DNA of 64,000 bases from Jezberella montanilacus (GCF_003003055.1 NZ_PVTV01000011.1:186001-250000); one strand, 5' to 3'; positions 8,121 to 19,340 are shown, numbered from the stretch's first letter. Numbers and translations: made by a program. Notes: generated by a model not told the origin, from the sequence alone.

Positions 8121-10384
8121 CCATGAGTGATATCCAGCTTGGCGATGCCTAGTGCCAACGTTTTAGTCCCTGCATCTCTGAACTGAATCTGAGCCTGAGC
8201 TTCCAGCCCGCTACCTGATAGGCCGATGATGGTGCCTTCCCCAAAACGACCATGGCTGACGCCTTGACCAATCCTGAAGTGTTGCGATCCGACTAGGACG
8301 CCAGTTGTAGGGCTTCGCGGTGCAACGGATGGACGATTGGGGATGGATGCGCGAGAGGCACCCGCCCAGCGCGGCTCACTGCCGTGGCCATCAAATGCCA
8401 CCTGCTGCTTCGGTGTTAACCATTTGAGGTGTTGATCTGGGACTTCAGAGAGAAAGCGAGATCGCATGGGGTAACGCGTCTGACCATGCAACATTCGGCT
8501 TTGAGCGAGACTAAAATACAAGCGCTCTCGAGCGCGAGTAATCGCCACGTACATCAGCCGGCGTTCTTCCTCGAGGCCAGACGGCTCAAGCACGCTATTC
8601 TCATGAGGAAACAGTCCTTCTTCCATCCCCGTGATAAATACAGCATCGAACTCGAGGCCTTTAGCCGCGTGGACAGTCATCAATTGAACTGCTTGTTGGC
8701 CAGCTTGCGCTTGATTGTCGCCTGCCTCTAAGGCCGCGTGCGACAAAAATGAAGCCAGAGGCGAGATGTTCTCGGCTGGCGTAAGACTATCGCCCATGGA
8801 GTCTGTAGCACTGCTAACCCATTGCACGGACTCGCCCGCGGGCAAGCCATCAAAATGTTCTTCTATGGCAAAGACAGTCGCTGCTGTCACCAACTCATTC
8901 AAATTCTCTATTCGGTCAGCGCCTTCTTTATCAAGCTTATAGTGAGCAATCAGCCCACTATGCTCAATGACGTGTTCGACAAGCTCTGGCAGTGGCAAAC
9001 CACGCGTCGCTTCGGCCATTTGACTGATAGACACAAGAAACTGTGCCAGATTGCTGCCTGCCTTGCCAGGCACTCTTGCGACAGAGGCCGCCAGCGATGT
9101 GTCGTAGGTTCTTGCCTGATCCATCAAGGATTCAATGGTTCGTGCCCCTATCCCTCGGGGTGGAAAATTAACCACTCGAACCCAAGAGGTATCGTCATCA
9201 GGATTACTGATCAATCGCAGGTATGCCAGGGCATGTTTAATTTCCTGGCGTTCGAAAAAGCGCAAGCCACCGTATACCTTGTAGGGGATAGCACTCGAAA
9301 ACAGAGCGTGTTCGATGACCCTGGACTGGGCGTTGCTGCGATAAAGGATCGCGATTTCATGCCTTGATCGCCCTTCGGCAACGAGACTACGAATTTCATC
9401 CACGATCCACTGTGCTTCGGCAAAATCAGTCGGTTGTTCAACCACCCGAATCTGCTCACCAGCGCCTTGCTCGGTCCAGAGGTTTTTACCCAATCGGCCA
9501 GTGTTATGGCTGATCAGCGCATTAGCCGCATCGAGAATATGACCGTAAGATCGATAATTTTGCTCAAGCCGGATGACTGCACCACGAGCAAAATCACGTT
9601 CAAAATCGGCCATGTTGCCAACGTTCGCCCCACGAAAAGCATAGATGGATTGATCATCATCGCCTACTGCAAAGACCGAAGCCCCATCACCTGCCAACAG
9701 GGTTAGCCAGCGATACTGAAGATTATTGGTATCTTGAAACTCGTCGACTAGTATGTGTCTAAATCTGCGCTGGTAATGATTTCGGATCGGCTCGTTACGG
9801 CTGAGCAATTCGAAAGCCCGGAGCAGTAACTCGGGGAAATCCACCACCCCTTCTCTCTGGCACTGTGCCTCGTAAAGCGTGTAAATTTCTATCATGCGAC
9901 GACGGAAGCTATCGTATGCCTCAACATCACCAGGACGCTGCCCTTCTTCTTTTGCACAATTGATAAACCGTTGAACATCGCGAGGCGGGTATTTTTCGTC
10001 GTCGATATTATTGGCTTTGAGCAAGCGTTTAATCGCTGCAAACTGATCTGCGGTATCGAGAATCTGAAACGCCTGTGGCAGCCCAGCGTCCCTGAAATGG
10101 GCACGCAGCAGGCGATTACACAAACCATGAAAAGTACCGATCCACATACCTCGTGTATCGATTGGCATGATTGCACTGATTCGTGCAAGCATTTCCCGTG
10201 CGGCTTTGTTGGTAAACGTGACAGCCAGAATACCGAGCGGGCTAGACTGTCTAGTCTGAATTAACCAAGCCATCCGTGTGGTCAACACACGGGTTTTACC
10301 GCTACCTGCACCTGCTAACACCAGCGCATGCCCCGGGGGCAGGGTTACAGCCTCGCGCTGGGGATCATTAAGCTTATCGATCAT
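8117..10384 (-). CDS. uvrD: DNA helicase II, UvrD family
   Basis: 3'-5' superfamily 1A helicase for nucleotide excision and mismatch repair. The motifs appear in order: Q-motif LNDPQREAV, Walker A LAGAGSGKTRVLTTR (about 23-37), motif Ia AVTFTNKAAREM, motif II LVDEFQDTN, motif III VGDDDQSIYAFRGA, IV EQNYRS, V MTVHAAKGLEFD and VI VAITRARERLY. The C-terminus has the small Tudor-like UvrD/PcrA domain (FRIGQGVSHGRFGEGTII). I start at the ATG at 10384 (755 aa, MIDKLNDPQ) because it overlaps the upstream desaturase stop as ATGA; longer versions extend into the desaturase frame. Confidence 0.9.
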   Translation of the reverse strand: MIDKLNDPQREAVTLPPGHALVLAGAGSGKTRVLTTRMAWLIQTRQSSPLGILAVTFTNKAAREMLARISAIMPIDTRGMWIGTFHGLCNRLLRAHFRDAGLPQAFQILDTADQFAAIKRLLKANNIDDEKYPPRDVQRFINCAKEEGQRPGDVEAYDSFRRRMIEIYTLYEAQCQREGVVDFPELLLRAFELLSRNEPIRNHYQRRFRHILVDEFQDTNNLQYRWLTLLAGDGASVFAVGDDDQSIYAFRGANVGNMADFERDFARGAVIRLEQNYRSYGHILDAANALISHNTGRLGKNLWTEQGAGEQIRVVEQPTDFAEAQWIVDEIRSLVAEGRSRHEIAILYRSNAQSRVIEHALFSSAIPYKVYGGLRFFERQEIKHALAYLRLISNPDDDTSWVRVVNFPPRGIGARTIESLMDQARTYDTSLAASVARVPGKAGSNLAQFLVSISQMAEATRGLPLPELVEHVIEHSGLIAHYKLDKEGADRIENLNELVTAATVFAIEEHFDGLPAGESVQWVSSATDSMGDSLTPAENISPLASFLSHAALEAGDNQAQAGQQAVQLMTVHAAKGLEFDAVFITGMEEGLFPHENSVLEPSGLEEERRLMYVAITRARERLYFSLAQSRMLHGQTRYPMRSRFLSEVPDQHLKWLTPKQQVAFDGHGSEPRWAGASRASIPNRPSVAPRSPTTGVLVGSQHFRIGQGVSHGRFGEGTIIGLSGSGLEAQAQIQFRDAGTKTLALGIAKLDITHG

Positions 10385-11601
10385 GCCGCATAGCGGCGTA
10401 AACGCAAAGCGAACTCCTCTAGGCTGGCAATGCCACTTTGTTGCGCACGCAGACACCAGGCCTGTAGCTCATGCAAAAGTTGATCACTCGTGGCCGTCGA
10501 ACTATCCCACAGCTTAGTCAGATCGTTTCTCATCTGCATAAGCAACGCCAGAAGCTGCGTCTGCGACAATGCTGTGTCGATACGCTCGCGCTCAGCAGCT
10601 GAGAGCGTTTCGTCACCTCGCCCAATCCACTGCGTCGCAGCGACCAGGGCTTGAGTGTTGTGTTCCGTCGATCCGTTCGTGCCTGCCGCCTGAATCCGCA
10701 GACGCTTGATCTCTGCGCTGCAAGCTTTTTTCATGATGCCCGAATAACGAGCCAGGATCTCGTACCGATGGGCAATCACGCCTTGTAAAGTGCTCAGGTC
10801 AACAATTGCCTTGCTCCCATCCGATTCAAGTTTGAGCCTTGGGGCAACTTTTTTGATCGTAACTAAGCCGAAGGCTTTGAGGCAACAAATGTAAAACCAG
10901 CCAATGTCGAACTCGTACCATTTACTGGAGAATTTAGCTGAGGAACCGTAAGCGTGGTGATTGTTATGCAACTCTTCACCGCCGATGATAATGCCCCAGG
11001 GTGAAACGTTGGTGCTCGTGTCAGGACTGGCAAAATTGCGGTAACCCCAAAAGTGCCCTATCCCGTTGACGACACCTGCCGCCCAGAAAGGGATCCATGC
11101 CATTTGCACAGCCCAGACAGTCAAACCGATCGCGCCAAACAACGCCAAATCAATCGCCAGCATAATTAATATGCCAGTCGCGCTGTAGCGTGTATACACG
11201 TTACGCTCGACCCAGTCGTCTGGGGTCCCGTGACCAAATTTGCCAATCGTCTCTTGGTTTTTCGACTCACCGCGGTAGAGCTCGGCACCGGCAAACAGAA
11301 CCTTGTTAATCCCGTAAATCATGGGTGAATGAGGATCACCTTCGCGTTCGCAGCGCGCATGATGCTTGCGGTGAATTGCAACCCATTCTTTTGTGACCAT
11401 GCCAGTCGTGAGCCATAGCCAGGCGCGAAAAAAATGCGCGACGGCCGGGTGAAGATCAAGACCCCGGTGGGCTTGGCAACGATGTAAAAAAATTGTCACA
11501 CAAATAATAGTGATGTGAGTGACTACCAGCGTGAATAGGGTGATTTGCCACCAACTGGCTTGCATTAGACCACCCGCCACAAAATCTAAAATAGCTTGCA
11601 T
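10381..11601 (-). CDS. Fatty acid desaturase (DesA/SCD-like, membrane di-iron)
   Basis: A 406-aa integral membrane acyl-lipid or acyl-CoA desaturase. The three histidine boxes of the family are present: HRCQAHR (about 41-47), HRKHHAR (about 78-84) and the third box ELHNNHHAYG (about 213-222). Hydrophobic segments lie around 17-38, 58-70, 150-175 and 180-195. The last 140 residues (after about 265) form a soluble, charged helical extension absent from minimal desaturases but common in betaproteobacterial homologues. It probably introduces a double bond into phospholipid acyl chains. It is translationally coupled (ATGA) to uvrD. Confidence 0.82.
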   Translation of the reverse strand: MQAILDFVAGGLMQASWWQITLFTLVVTHITIICVTIFLHRCQAHRGLDLHPAVAHFFRAWLWLTTGMVTKEWVAIHRKHHARCEREGDPHSPMIYGINKVLFAGAELYRGESKNQETIGKFGHGTPDDWVERNVYTRYSATGILIMLAIDLALFGAIGLTVWAVQMAWIPFWAAGVVNGIGHFWGYRNFASPDTSTNVSPWGIIIGGEELHNNHHAYGSSAKFSSKWYEFDIGWFYICCLKAFGLVTIKKVAPRLKLESDGSKAIVDLSTLQGVIAHRYEILARYSGIMKKACSAEIKRLRIQAAGTNGSTEHNTQALVAATQWIGRGDETLSAAERERIDTALSQTQLLALLMQMRNDLTKLWDSSTATSDQLLHELQAWCLRAQQSGIASLEEFALRLRRYAA

Positions 11602-11696
11602 ATAGTTTGAGATTTCTCAATTAAACTGTGTTGGACATAATTTTAGCTGATTTAAGCATGTCCGGGCAGATTTATTTCAAGACATTTACCCTAAAA

Positions 11697-13124
11697 TCAA
11701 TCATCTGTCGTTATTTGAGCAACAATTTCTGGCATTTCACTCACATCTTCGATTGAGAGCTTTTTTCTTTCGAGAATAGCGGCAAAAAAACCATCGGTGC
11801 CGTGCACATCAGGACGAAGCTTCAAATAAGGCCCCTGAATGTGCAAATCGGCTCTGGCAGCCATAATGGGTGCCGCATCGACTAATTCAAAGTCTGGATG
11901 AGTCGACAAAAAGCCCTCTACTTGCGCTTCGTTTTCTTCGGTCAGAATGCTGCAAGTGGCATACACCAGTCGTCCACCCGGAGCCACGCAACGGGCAGCA
12001 CTCGCCAATATTTTAGTTTGCAAGGCCATTAACTCTTGCAAACTCTGAGCAGACTGACGCCATTTCAGATCGGGATTACGTCTAAGCGTGCCCATACCGC
12101 TGCATGGCGCATCAACCAGCACTCTGTGTGCTTTACCAGCAAGGCGACGGACCCGACTATCATTTTCATGGTCGATGACCACCGGCACAATATTTGACAA
12201 GCCGCTACGAGCGAAGCGGGGCTTGGCCTTGGCGAGTCGAGTCGCCGAAACATCGAAGGCGTATAAGCGACCAGTCGATCGCATCAGAGCACCCAACAAC
12301 AAGGTTTTGCCGCCAGCGCCAGCGCAGAAATCGATCACCATTTCACCGCGCTTGGGGCCAACTAATAAAGCCAGTAACTGACTGCCTTCATCCTGCACCT
12401 CAATCAACCCATGCTCAAACTGATGCCATTTGTTCATCGACGGACGACCTGCAAGACGTATCCCCCAAGGTGAATAAGGCGTCGCAACAGGCGAATGTCG
12501 AACGGCATTGCCCTTCGTTAAATCGGCAAGCATGTCGTCGCGGTCGGCTTTCATCGGATTGACACGAATATCAAGCGATGCGGGCTGATTCAGTGCGTGC
12601 ACAAGCGAAGGTAAATCATCAAAAGCCTTGATCCGCTCAAACAACCAGTCTGGCAGGCTTTCTCTGACAGCCAAGGGCAAGGAGACAGGATCAATCTGAT
12701 CGATTCGATCCAGCCATGCCTGCTCGCCTGGATCAAGCACTTCATAGATATTCTGTCGGACTTTCGTTGCAGCCAAGCCCTGGATAGCCAGGCGACGAAC
12801 CGCTGGCCCCACGCCACTTTCACCCAGCTGCCGGTAACGCCTTAAATGACGCAGGACATCATAAACAGCCTCTGCGACGTCCGCCCGATCTCTTATCCCG
12901 AGACCAGGATGTGCTCTGAACCAATGCGAGACGACCGAATCGGCAGCAAACTGCCATGTCAGGACTTCATCCAGTACCTGCCTGACTTGTTCAATACGAA
13001 CGGCCATCAAAGGCAACCTGACATAGGGCTTGGCAGGCGCACTGTCAGCGGAGCGCTCGACCGAGCGACTCGCCGATCTGCCAGTTGGGCGGGCTTTAAA
13101 ATCTTTAAAACTTGAACTACTCAT
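11697..13124 (-). CDS. RsmB/NOP family rRNA m5C methyltransferase
   Basis: Cytoplasmic SAM-dependent RNA cytosine-5 methyltransferase. The 475-aa protein has a helical N-terminal domain (about 35-170) and a Rossmann methyltransferase core: SAM motif I VIDFCAGAGGKTLLLG, motif IV VDAPCSGMGTLRRNPDLKW with the product-release cysteine, and motif VI VYATCSILTEENE with the nucleophilic cysteine. The start chosen is the ATG at 13124 (MSSSSFKDF); it overlaps the purN stop by 8 bases. The basic, Ser/Arg-rich first 30 residues look disordered. The exact rRNA position modified (C967 as RsmB, or another) is inferred only. Confidence 0.82.
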   Translation of the reverse strand: MSSSSFKDFKARPTGRSASRSVERSADSAPAKPYVRLPLMAVRIEQVRQVLDEVLTWQFAADSVVSHWFRAHPGLGIRDRADVAEAVYDVLRHLRRYRQLGESGVGPAVRRLAIQGLAATKVRQNIYEVLDPGEQAWLDRIDQIDPVSLPLAVRESLPDWLFERIKAFDDLPSLVHALNQPASLDIRVNPMKADRDDMLADLTKGNAVRHSPVATPYSPWGIRLAGRPSMNKWHQFEHGLIEVQDEGSQLLALLVGPKRGEMVIDFCAGAGGKTLLLGALMRSTGRLYAFDVSATRLAKAKPRFARSGLSNIVPVVIDHENDSRVRRLAGKAHRVLVDAPCSGMGTLRRNPDLKWRQSAQSLQELMALQTKILASAARCVAPGGRLVYATCSILTEENEAQVEGFLSTHPDFELVDAAPIMAARADLHIQGPYLKLRPDVHGTDGFFAAILERKKLSIEDVSEMPEIVAQITTDD

Positions 13125-13776
13125 GATGACCACCAAAAAAAATCCGTTGCGCCACACCACTAACATTCACTCGCTGATCTTCAGTCAAACTGACTAAGCC
13201 TTTTGACAACCACTCAGCAACCTGACCGTACACATAGTGCTCGACAGCGAGCACTTTTGCAGCCAAGGATTGAGGCGTATCAGAATCAGCAACCGCTACG
13301 ACGCCTTGAGCGATAATTGGCCCGTGATCTAGTAATGCTGTTACAAAATGTACTGTGCAGCCATGAACCCTTACCCCGCGTACCAAAGCCTGCTGATGCG
13401 TATGCAACCCGGGGAAGGCCGGCAATAGCGACGGGTGAATATTAATGAGCCGACCCTGATAATGCTTAACAAAACCCGGCGTCAGTACACGCATGAACCC
13501 TGCAAGCAAGACATAATCAGGTGCAAATTTATCGATACTGGCTGCCAAAGCCTCGTCAAACGACTCGCGAGATGAATAATCCGCCGAAACAACGATCTCT
13601 GTCGGGATCCCCTGACTAACAGCCCAATCGATCCCCGGGGCGTTCATCCGGCTCGACACAACGGCTACCACGTCGGCACACAGGGACTCACTGCAGCAAT
13701 GATTGACGATCGCCTGCATGTTAGTACCCTGACCCGAAATCAGCACCACAAAGCGACGGCGAACTCCAACAGACAT
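13117..13776 (-). CDS. purN: Phosphoribosylglycinamide formyltransferase PurN
   Basis: Transfers formyl from 10-formyl-THF to GAR in purine synthesis. At 219 aa it is close to family length. Seen: the nucleotide-binding start VVLISGQGTNMQAIV (about 10-24), LLAGFMRVLTPGFV (folate pocket) and the catalytic block NIHPSLLPAFPGLHTHQQAL containing the Asn-His pair, followed by HGCTVHFV and the catalytic Asp in LDHGPIIAQ. It is the first gene of the minus-strand run purN-rsmB-type; ribF diverges 44 bases away, so a short bidirectional promoter region is implied. Confidence 0.95.
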   Translation of the reverse strand: MSVGVRRRFVVLISGQGTNMQAIVNHCCSESLCADVVAVVSSRMNAPGIDWAVSQGIPTEIVVSADYSSRESFDEALAASIDKFAPDYVLLAGFMRVLTPGFVKHYQGRLINIHPSLLPAFPGLHTHQQALVRGVRVHGCTVHFVTALLDHGPIIAQGVVAVADSDTPQSLAAKVLAVEHYVYGQVAEWLSKGLVSLTEDQRVNVSGVAQRIFFGGHHE

Positions 13777-13820
13777 ATAGATCTCAAGACAAATCAGCTT
13801 GAGATTGTAAACTGTCAGGT

Positions 13821-14822
13821 GTGGAAACCTCTAACCCCCAAATCTCCCCTGCGATTTCGACCACCCTGCTCGCCATCCCGCGGATGCCGCGTCAAGGTCA
13901 TGCTCAGCAACAAACTGCCCTATCCATCGGCAACTTTGATGGCGTTCATCTAGGTCATCAAAGTATGCTGCAACGCTTACGCGAAGCTGCGACAGCAGAG
14001 CAGCTGCAGTCTGCCGTCCTGACTTTTTCACCGCATCCGCGCGAATATTTTGCAGAAATAGCAAGACGTCCTGAACTAACGCCCACCCACATCACCGGCT
14101 TGCGCGACAAAGTGCAAACTATTCTGGGTTGCGGCATTGACCGGGTCTGGGTCGCGCGCTTTAACCGGCACCTCGCAGAAATGTCTGCCTTGGCATTTAT
14201 CGAAGACTTGCTCATTGCTAAGCTGAATGTCAGGTGGCTGCTGGTTGGTGAAGATTTTCGTTTCGGATCTAAACGGGCTGGCGATATTGCCCTCTTGCGT
14301 CAAGTCGGCGCAGCGCGTGGTGTCTCCGTGCAGACCCATGCAGATATTGTTGATGGCAGAGGTCATAGAATTTCAAGCTCAGAGGTCAGAGCAGCGCTCG
14401 CGCTTGGCGATTTGATTCGAGCCAGAGCCCTGCTTGGCCGCCATTTTGCGCTAACAGGACACGTCATTCACGGGCAAAAACTAGGTAGAACGCTCGGATT
14501 TCCAACCATGAATATGCGAGTGACAGATCGTTGCGCTGCCCGGTCTGGCATTTATGTGGTTGCCGTGCACGGGCTAGGCGACAAACCGCTGCCAGGCATC
14601 GCAAGCCTTGGTGTTCGACCCACGGTGCTGGATAACGGACAGATTCTGCTTGAAACTCATGTGCTCGATGCCCAAATAGACGCATACGGTAAACTTGTCA
14701 GGGTGGAATTCCTGCAACATGTTCGGGATGAAGAGAAGTTTCCCGATTTAACAACCTTGACCGCCGCCATGAATGCCGACAGGCAGCATGCGCGTGCCTA
14801 TTTTGCGCTTCATGGACTATAA
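13821..14822 (+). CDS. ribF: Bifunctional riboflavin kinase / FAD synthetase RibF
   Basis: Phosphorylates riboflavin to FMN and adenylylates FMN to FAD. The N-terminal FMN adenylyltransferase domain shows the nucleotidyltransferase HxGH-type motif [16 protein letters not shown] (about 36-51) and the block [15 protein letters not shown]. The C-terminal riboflavin kinase domain (about 205-333) has [17 protein letters not shown] and [10 protein letters not shown]. The start is GTG at 13821 with CAGG just upstream. Its 3' end overlaps ileS by 11 bases. ribF-ileS-lspA is a widely conserved order. Confidence 0.95.
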   Translation: METSNPQISPAISTTLLAIPRMPRQGHAQQQTALSIGNFDGVHLGHQSMLQRLREAATAEQLQSAVLTFSPHPREYFAEIARRPELTPTHITGLRDKVQTILGCGIDRVWVARFNRHLAEMSALAFIEDLLIAKLNVRWLLVGEDFRFGSKRAGDIALLRQVGAARGVSVQTHADIVDGRGHRISSSEVRAALALGDLIRARALLGRHFALTGHVIHGQKLGRTLGFPTMNMRVTDRCAARSGIYVVAVHGLGDKPLPGIASLGVRPTVLDNGQILLETHVLDAQIDAYGKLVRVEFLQHVRDEEKFPDLTTLTAAMNADRQHARAYFALHGL

Positions 14823-17661
14823 AAACACCCTCAATCTGACTGATACCCCTTTCCCTATGCGCGGTGACCTCGCAAAACGCGAGCCTGCCTGGGTCGAACA
14901 ATGGCGAGAAAAAGGCGTGTATCAGGCGATACGTGAAGCGAGTAAAGACAGACCGAAGTTTGTCCTGCACGATGGGCCACCCTATGCTAACGGTGATATT
15001 CATATTGGCCACGCAGTCAACAAGATTCTGAAAGACATTATTGTCAAAAGTCGCAACATGGCTGGCTTTGATGCCAACTATGTACCGGGCTGGGATTGCC
15101 ATGGTATGCCGATTGAAATTCAGATTGAAAAAAAGTTCGGCAAGCACTTACCCGTCGCTGAGGTCCAAGCAAAAGCTCGCGCCTATGCGCTAGAGCAGAT
15201 CAGCCGACAGAAAAAAGATTTTGCCCGTCTTGGCGTGATCGGCGACTGGGATCACCCCTATATGACCATGGCTTTTGGCAACGAAGCTGATGAAATTCGC
15301 GCGCTAGGTCGTATTCTAGAAAAAGGTTATGTTTTCCGCGGTTTGAAACCAGTCAACTGGTGTTTTGATTGCGGTTCTGCCTTAGCTGAAGCAGAGGTTG
15401 AGTATGCGGACCGCACAGATCCGGCCGTGCATATCGCCTTCCCGTTTGCCGATCGTGCCGCGCTTGCCCAGGCATTTGGGTTGCCTGAGGTCGGCACCGG
15501 TGCTCTGGTTATTTGGACCACCACACCCTGGACGATCCCGTCTAACCAGGCCATCAATATTCACCCCGACTTTGACTATTCGCTGGTCAAGCTCAGTACC
15601 GCATTGCCAACGGGTGAATTATTGTTGCTCGCAAAAGATCGTGTTGATACTTGTTTGAAAGAGTGGGGATTTGAAGGTGAAGTCATTGCAACTTGCAAAG
15701 GACAGGCCCTATCCTTAATCAACTTTCACCATCCGCTTGCTGGCTTTGATTCAGCCTACGATCGCTTGTCACCGATTTATCTTGGGGACTATGTCACCCT
15801 GGAGACAGGCACGGGTGTCGTTCACTCTGCGCCCGCCTACGGTATTGAGGATTTCTTGTCATGCAAAGCGCACGGCGTGAAAGATAGCGACATGATTAGC
15901 CCTGTGATGGGTGATGGCAAGTATGCGTCAACGCTGGCAGGATTCGGTGGCTTGAGCATCTGGGACGCCAACCCTAAAATCGTCGAAGCCCTTCAGCAAG
16001 CCGGCACCTTGATCAAACAAGAGCCGCATCGCCATAGTTACATGCACTGCTGGCGCCACAAGACGCCAATCATCTATCGCGCGACCAGCCAATGGTTCGC
16101 CGGTATGGATGTGACGCCCAAAGATGGTGGTCATACGCTGCGAGAAACGGCACTCGATGCAATCGAGGCGACTGCTTTCTATCCGGCGTGGGGCCGCGCC
16201 AGACTTCACGCCATGATTGCCAATCGACCTGACTGGACGCTGTCCAGACAACGGCAATGGGGCGTGCCAATGGCGTTTTTTATCCACCGCGAAACGGGTG
16301 CATTACACCCTGAGACACCCAGATTACTTGAAGAAGTCGCAAAGCGCGTTGAACTCGGCGGCATTGAAGCCTGGCAGGCGCTCGACCCAGCAGAACTGCT
16401 GGGTAGTGAGGCCGCTTTGTATGAGAAAAATCGTGACACACTCGACGTCTGGTTCGACTCTGGCAGTACTCATGCAACCGTTTTAGGTGGTCCCGGCAAT
16501 GGCAGCAGTGGCTCACATGGCAAGAGCCTCAGTTGGCCTGCTGATCTGTATTTAGAAGGCTCAGACCAGCATCGTGGCTGGTTTCACTCATCACTGCTAA
16601 CCGGTTGCATGCTTAACGGGCGAGCACCTTACAAAAGCTTGTTGACTCACGGCTTTGTTGTAGACGGCCAAGGTCGCAAGATGAGCAAGTCCGTTGGTAA
16701 TGTGATCGCGCCACAAAAAGTATCCGATAGCCTTGGCGCAGAAATTTTGCGCCTTTGGGTCGCGAGCACCGATTACTCTGGCGAGTTGACCATCTCAGAT
16801 GAGATTTTAAAAAGAGTCGTTGAGGGTTATCGCCGTATTAGAAACACGCTTCGTTTTCTGATGGCTAACCTGTCGGATTTCGACGCATCAACCGATCTCG
16901 TCAGTGTAGAGAAGCTCTTGGACATCGATCGTTATGCCATCAGCATGACTGCGACGATGCAGGCAGATCTTCTGGCTCATTACGATGCTTACGATTTTCA
17001 TCCAGCCATGGCGCGATTACAGACTTTTTGCTCTGAGGATCTTGGCGCTTTTTATCTGGATGTACTGAAAGATCGCTTGTACACCTCAGCACCCAAGAGT
17101 GTCGCCCGCCGATCAGCTCAGACCGCCCTACTACACATCACGCAAACGCTGCTTAAATTGATGGCGCCGATCTTATCGTTTACCGCTGAAGAAGCTTGGG
17201 GCATTCTCGGTCAGACAACGTTAAAAAATCAGCCGGCTCAAGCTAGCGTCACGATTTTTACCCATACGTATCATGCCTTACCGGACATCGACAACGCGAC
17301 TTCACTCCAAAGTCGCTGGGCGCGTCTGCGAGAAATTCGAGCACAAGTTACCCGCAAACTGGAAGACTTGCGCACAGCCGGCGGGATCGGTTCGTCTCTG
17401 CAAGGCGAGGTTGATATTTCGGCTACCGGCGACGATCTTGATTTACTCCTGAGTGTTGCCGATTCCTTGAAATTCATTTTGATCGTCTCGCGCGCAACGG
17501 TGGCAAGTGGATCAGGTGAGCTGCAGATCAACGTCTCGGCCAGCACTCATACTAAATGCGAACGCTGCTGGCATCTAACCCCTGATGTTGGGGTCGATCC
17601 TTCAAGACCCACCATTTGCAAGCGCTGTGTTGATAATCTCGATGAGGGAGCGCTGGCTTGA
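14812..17661 (+). CDS. ileS: Isoleucyl-tRNA synthetase
   Basis: Class I aminoacyl-tRNA synthetase, 949 aa from the ATG at 14812 (MDYKNTLNL), which is the family N-terminus; an upstream in-frame ATG at 14773 lies inside ribF. Seen in order: the HIGH motif in [13 protein letters not shown] (about 60-72), [11 protein letters not shown], the editing (CP1) domain with [15 protein letters not shown], the KMSKS loop [10 protein letters not shown], the anticodon-binding domain and a C-terminal zinc finger (CERCW...CKRC) near 915-940. It is the bacterial type rather than the mupirocin-resistant eukaryotic-like form. It overlaps lspA as TTGA. Confidence 0.97.
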   Translation: MDYKNTLNLTDTPFPMRGDLAKREPAWVEQWREKGVYQAIREASKDRPKFVLHDGPPYANGDIHIGHAVNKILKDIIVKSRNMAGFDANYVPGWDCHGMPIEIQIEKKFGKHLPVAEVQAKARAYALEQISRQKKDFARLGVIGDWDHPYMTMAFGNEADEIRALGRILEKGYVFRGLKPVNWCFDCGSALAEAEVEYADRTDPAVHIAFPFADRAALAQAFGLPEVGTGALVIWTTTPWTIPSNQAINIHPDFDYSLVKLSTALPTGELLLLAKDRVDTCLKEWGFEGEVIATCKGQALSLINFHHPLAGFDSAYDRLSPIYLGDYVTLETGTGVVHSAPAYGIEDFLSCKAHGVKDSDMISPVMGDGKYASTLAGFGGLSIWDANPKIVEALQQAGTLIKQEPHRHSYMHCWRHKTPIIYRATSQWFAGMDVTPKDGGHTLRETALDAIEATAFYPAWGRARLHAMIANRPDWTLSRQRQWGVPMAFFIHRETGALHPETPRLLEEVAKRVELGGIEAWQALDPAELLGSEAALYEKNRDTLDVWFDSGSTHATVLGGPGNGSSGSHGKSLSWPADLYLEGSDQHRGWFHSSLLTGCMLNGRAPYKSLLTHGFVVDGQGRKMSKSVGNVIAPQKVSDSLGAEILRLWVASTDYSGELTISDEILKRVVEGYRRIRNTLRFLMANLSDFDASTDLVSVEKLLDIDRYAISMTATMQADLLAHYDAYDFHPAMARLQTFCSEDLGAFYLDVLKDRLYTSAPKSVARRSAQTALLHITQTLLKLMAPILSFTAEEAWGILGQTTLKNQPAQASVTIFTHTYHALPDIDNATSLQSRWARLREIRAQVTRKLEDLRTAGGIGSSLQGEVDISATGDDLDLLLSVADSLKFILIVSRATVASGSGELQINVSASTHTKCERCWHLTPDVGVDPSRPTICKRCVDNLDEGALA

Positions 17662-18131
17662 CTGGCTGGCTGGCGCTATCGGGCGGATTGATTCTGCTTG
17701 ACCAGTTATCGAAGTCCTATATTCAAAGCTTGCTGAGGTTCGGTGAACGAATCAACGTGTTGACGATCTTCGACCTCACCCTGCTATACAACGAGGGGGC
17801 GGCATGGAGCTTTCTGGCTGATTCTGGTGGTTGGCAAAAATGGTTATTCATCTCGATTGGCATCCTTGCAGCGGTCGTTATTATCTGGCTCATGAAGCGG
17901 CATGGGCACCAAAAGCGCTTCATGCTGTCACTCGCGCTCATTCTTGCTGGTGCGGTCGGCAACGTCATTGATCGCATCCTGCATGGCCATGTGATAGATT
18001 TCCTACTGTTCTATTGGCGGGACTGGTATTACCCCGCCTTTAATGTGGCGGATATTGCGATTAGCTGCGGCGCAATTCTCCTGGTACTCGATGAAATCCT
18101 GCGAGGCTTTTATGCAAAATCTGCAAAATAA
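17658..18131 (+). CDS. lspA: Lipoprotein signal peptidase LspA
   Basis: Inner-membrane aspartyl peptidase that removes the signal peptide from prolipoproteins after lipidation. The 157-aa protein has four hydrophobic segments and the family blocks [38 protein letters not shown] and [11 protein letters not shown]; the two catalytic aspartates are in the last two blocks. The start is TTG at 17658, sharing bases with the ileS stop (TTGA), so translation is probably coupled. coaBC begins 20 bases before its end. Confidence 0.94.
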   Translation: MTGWLALSGGLILLDQLSKSYIQSLLRFGERINVLTIFDLTLLYNEGAAWSFLADSGGWQKWLFISIGILAAVVIIWLMKRHGHQKRFMLSLALILAGAVGNVIDRILHGHVIDFLLFYWRDWYYPAFNVADIAISCGAILLVLDEILRGFYAKSAK

Positions 18132-19311
18132 ACGGATAGTGCTCGGTTTGACGGGTGGCATTGCCTGCTACAAGAGTGCGGATTTCGTGAGACGCTTGGT
18201 TGAGCGTGGCGCAACGGTTGATGTAGTGATGACCGAGGCAGCCACGCAATTCATTACGCCACTAACAATGCAAGCGCTCTCTGGCAGACCTGTTTTTACC
18301 AGCGTATGGGATGCCCGCATCCCGAACAATATGGCGCACATTGACTTGAGTCGGGGCGCGGATGCCATCATCATTGCACCCACCTCGACAGACTTTATAG
18401 CCAAATTAGCACATGGGTTTGCTGACGATTTGCTTTCGACGCTCTGCATCGCTCGCAATTGTCCGCTTCTGATCGCCCCCGCAATGAATCGCGAGATGTG
18501 GGCAGCACAGGCGACCCAGAGAAATGTAAAACAGTTACGCGAGGATGGCGTGTTCATACTCGGACCTGGCTCAGGCGCTCAGGCTTGCGGTGAAACGGGT
18601 GACGGAAGAATGCTTGAATCAGATCAGTTACTGGCTGAGATTTTGTCTTTTTTTACGCCAAAAAGCTTACTTGGTAAACGCGTACTCATTACCGCAGGTC
18701 CAACCTCTGAACCGATCGATCCAGTGCGCGTGTTGACCAATCGGTCATCTGGCAAGACAGGCTATGCAATCGCGCTGGCAGCCAAACAGGCTGGCGCAGA
18801 AGTAAGTTTGATCTCTGGTCCGACTGCACTGCCCTGCCCTTACGGAGTAAACCGTGTTCAGGTACAGACTGCTCAGCAGATGTTTGATCAAGTCATGCTA
18901 GTTGCCAAGCATAGCGATGTATTCATCAGCGTGGCAGCTGTGGCCGATTGGCATGTCGTCAATGCACAAACAAACAAAATTAAAAAAACTGAGCAAGCCA
19001 GCGACGCGCCTCTACTTGAGTTTGCTGCCAATCCCGACATTCTCGCCACGGTTGCAGCGCTTCCGCAAGGCCCCTGGTGTGTTGGGTTTGCGGCAGAAAC
19101 GGAAAACCTATCGCAATATGCTCATGAAAAACGAGTTCGTAAAAACATACCCATGCTGATTGGCAATCTTGCACATGAAGTCATGGACACCGATCACACG
19201 ACCGTTGCAATTTTTGATGAGCAAGGCGAACACGCTTTGCCGTCGGGCAATAAAGCTCAGGTGGCAGAACTGATTGTGCAGGCAATTGCAGATCGCCTCC
19301 CGACTCCTTGA
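18112..19311 (+). CDS. coaBC: Bifunctional phosphopantothenoylcysteine decarboxylase / synthetase CoaBC
   Basis: Two consecutive steps of coenzyme A synthesis. The 399-aa protein starts at the ATG at 18112 (MQNLQNKR), 20 bases inside lspA. The N-terminal CoaC flavoprotein domain (about 1-185) has GLTGGIACYKSADFVRR, the catalytic His in NNMAHIDLSR, APAMNREMW and the cysteine loop ACGETGDGRM. The C-terminal CoaB domain (about 190-399) has LITAGPTSEPIDPVR, NRSSGKTGYAIA, AAVADWHV and the lysine motif KIKK. The family is usually followed by dut, as here with a DedA gene in between. Confidence 0.95.
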   Translation: MQNLQNKRIVLGLTGGIACYKSADFVRRLVERGATVDVVMTEAATQFITPLTMQALSGRPVFTSVWDARIPNNMAHIDLSRGADAIIIAPTSTDFIAKLAHGFADDLLSTLCIARNCPLLIAPAMNREMWAAQATQRNVKQLREDGVFILGPGSGAQACGETGDGRMLESDQLLAEILSFFTPKSLLGKRVLITAGPTSEPIDPVRVLTNRSSGKTGYAIALAAKQAGAEVSLISGPTALPCPYGVNRVQVQTAQQMFDQVMLVAKHSDVFISVAAVADWHVVNAQTNKIKKTEQASDAPLLEFAANPDILATVAALPQGPWCVGFAAETENLSQYAHEKRVRKNIPMLIGNLAHEVMDTDHTTVAIFDEQGEHALPSGNKAQVAELIVQAIADRLPTP

Positions 19312-19340
19312 TGAGCCACTTCGTCAAGTGAGCTACTGAC

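Noticed and set aside
8822-9367. 181-aa open frame on the plus strand, antisense to uvrD
   Set aside because: It lies wholly within the well-supported uvrD gene, has no recognisable domain and a composition expected from an antisense shadow.
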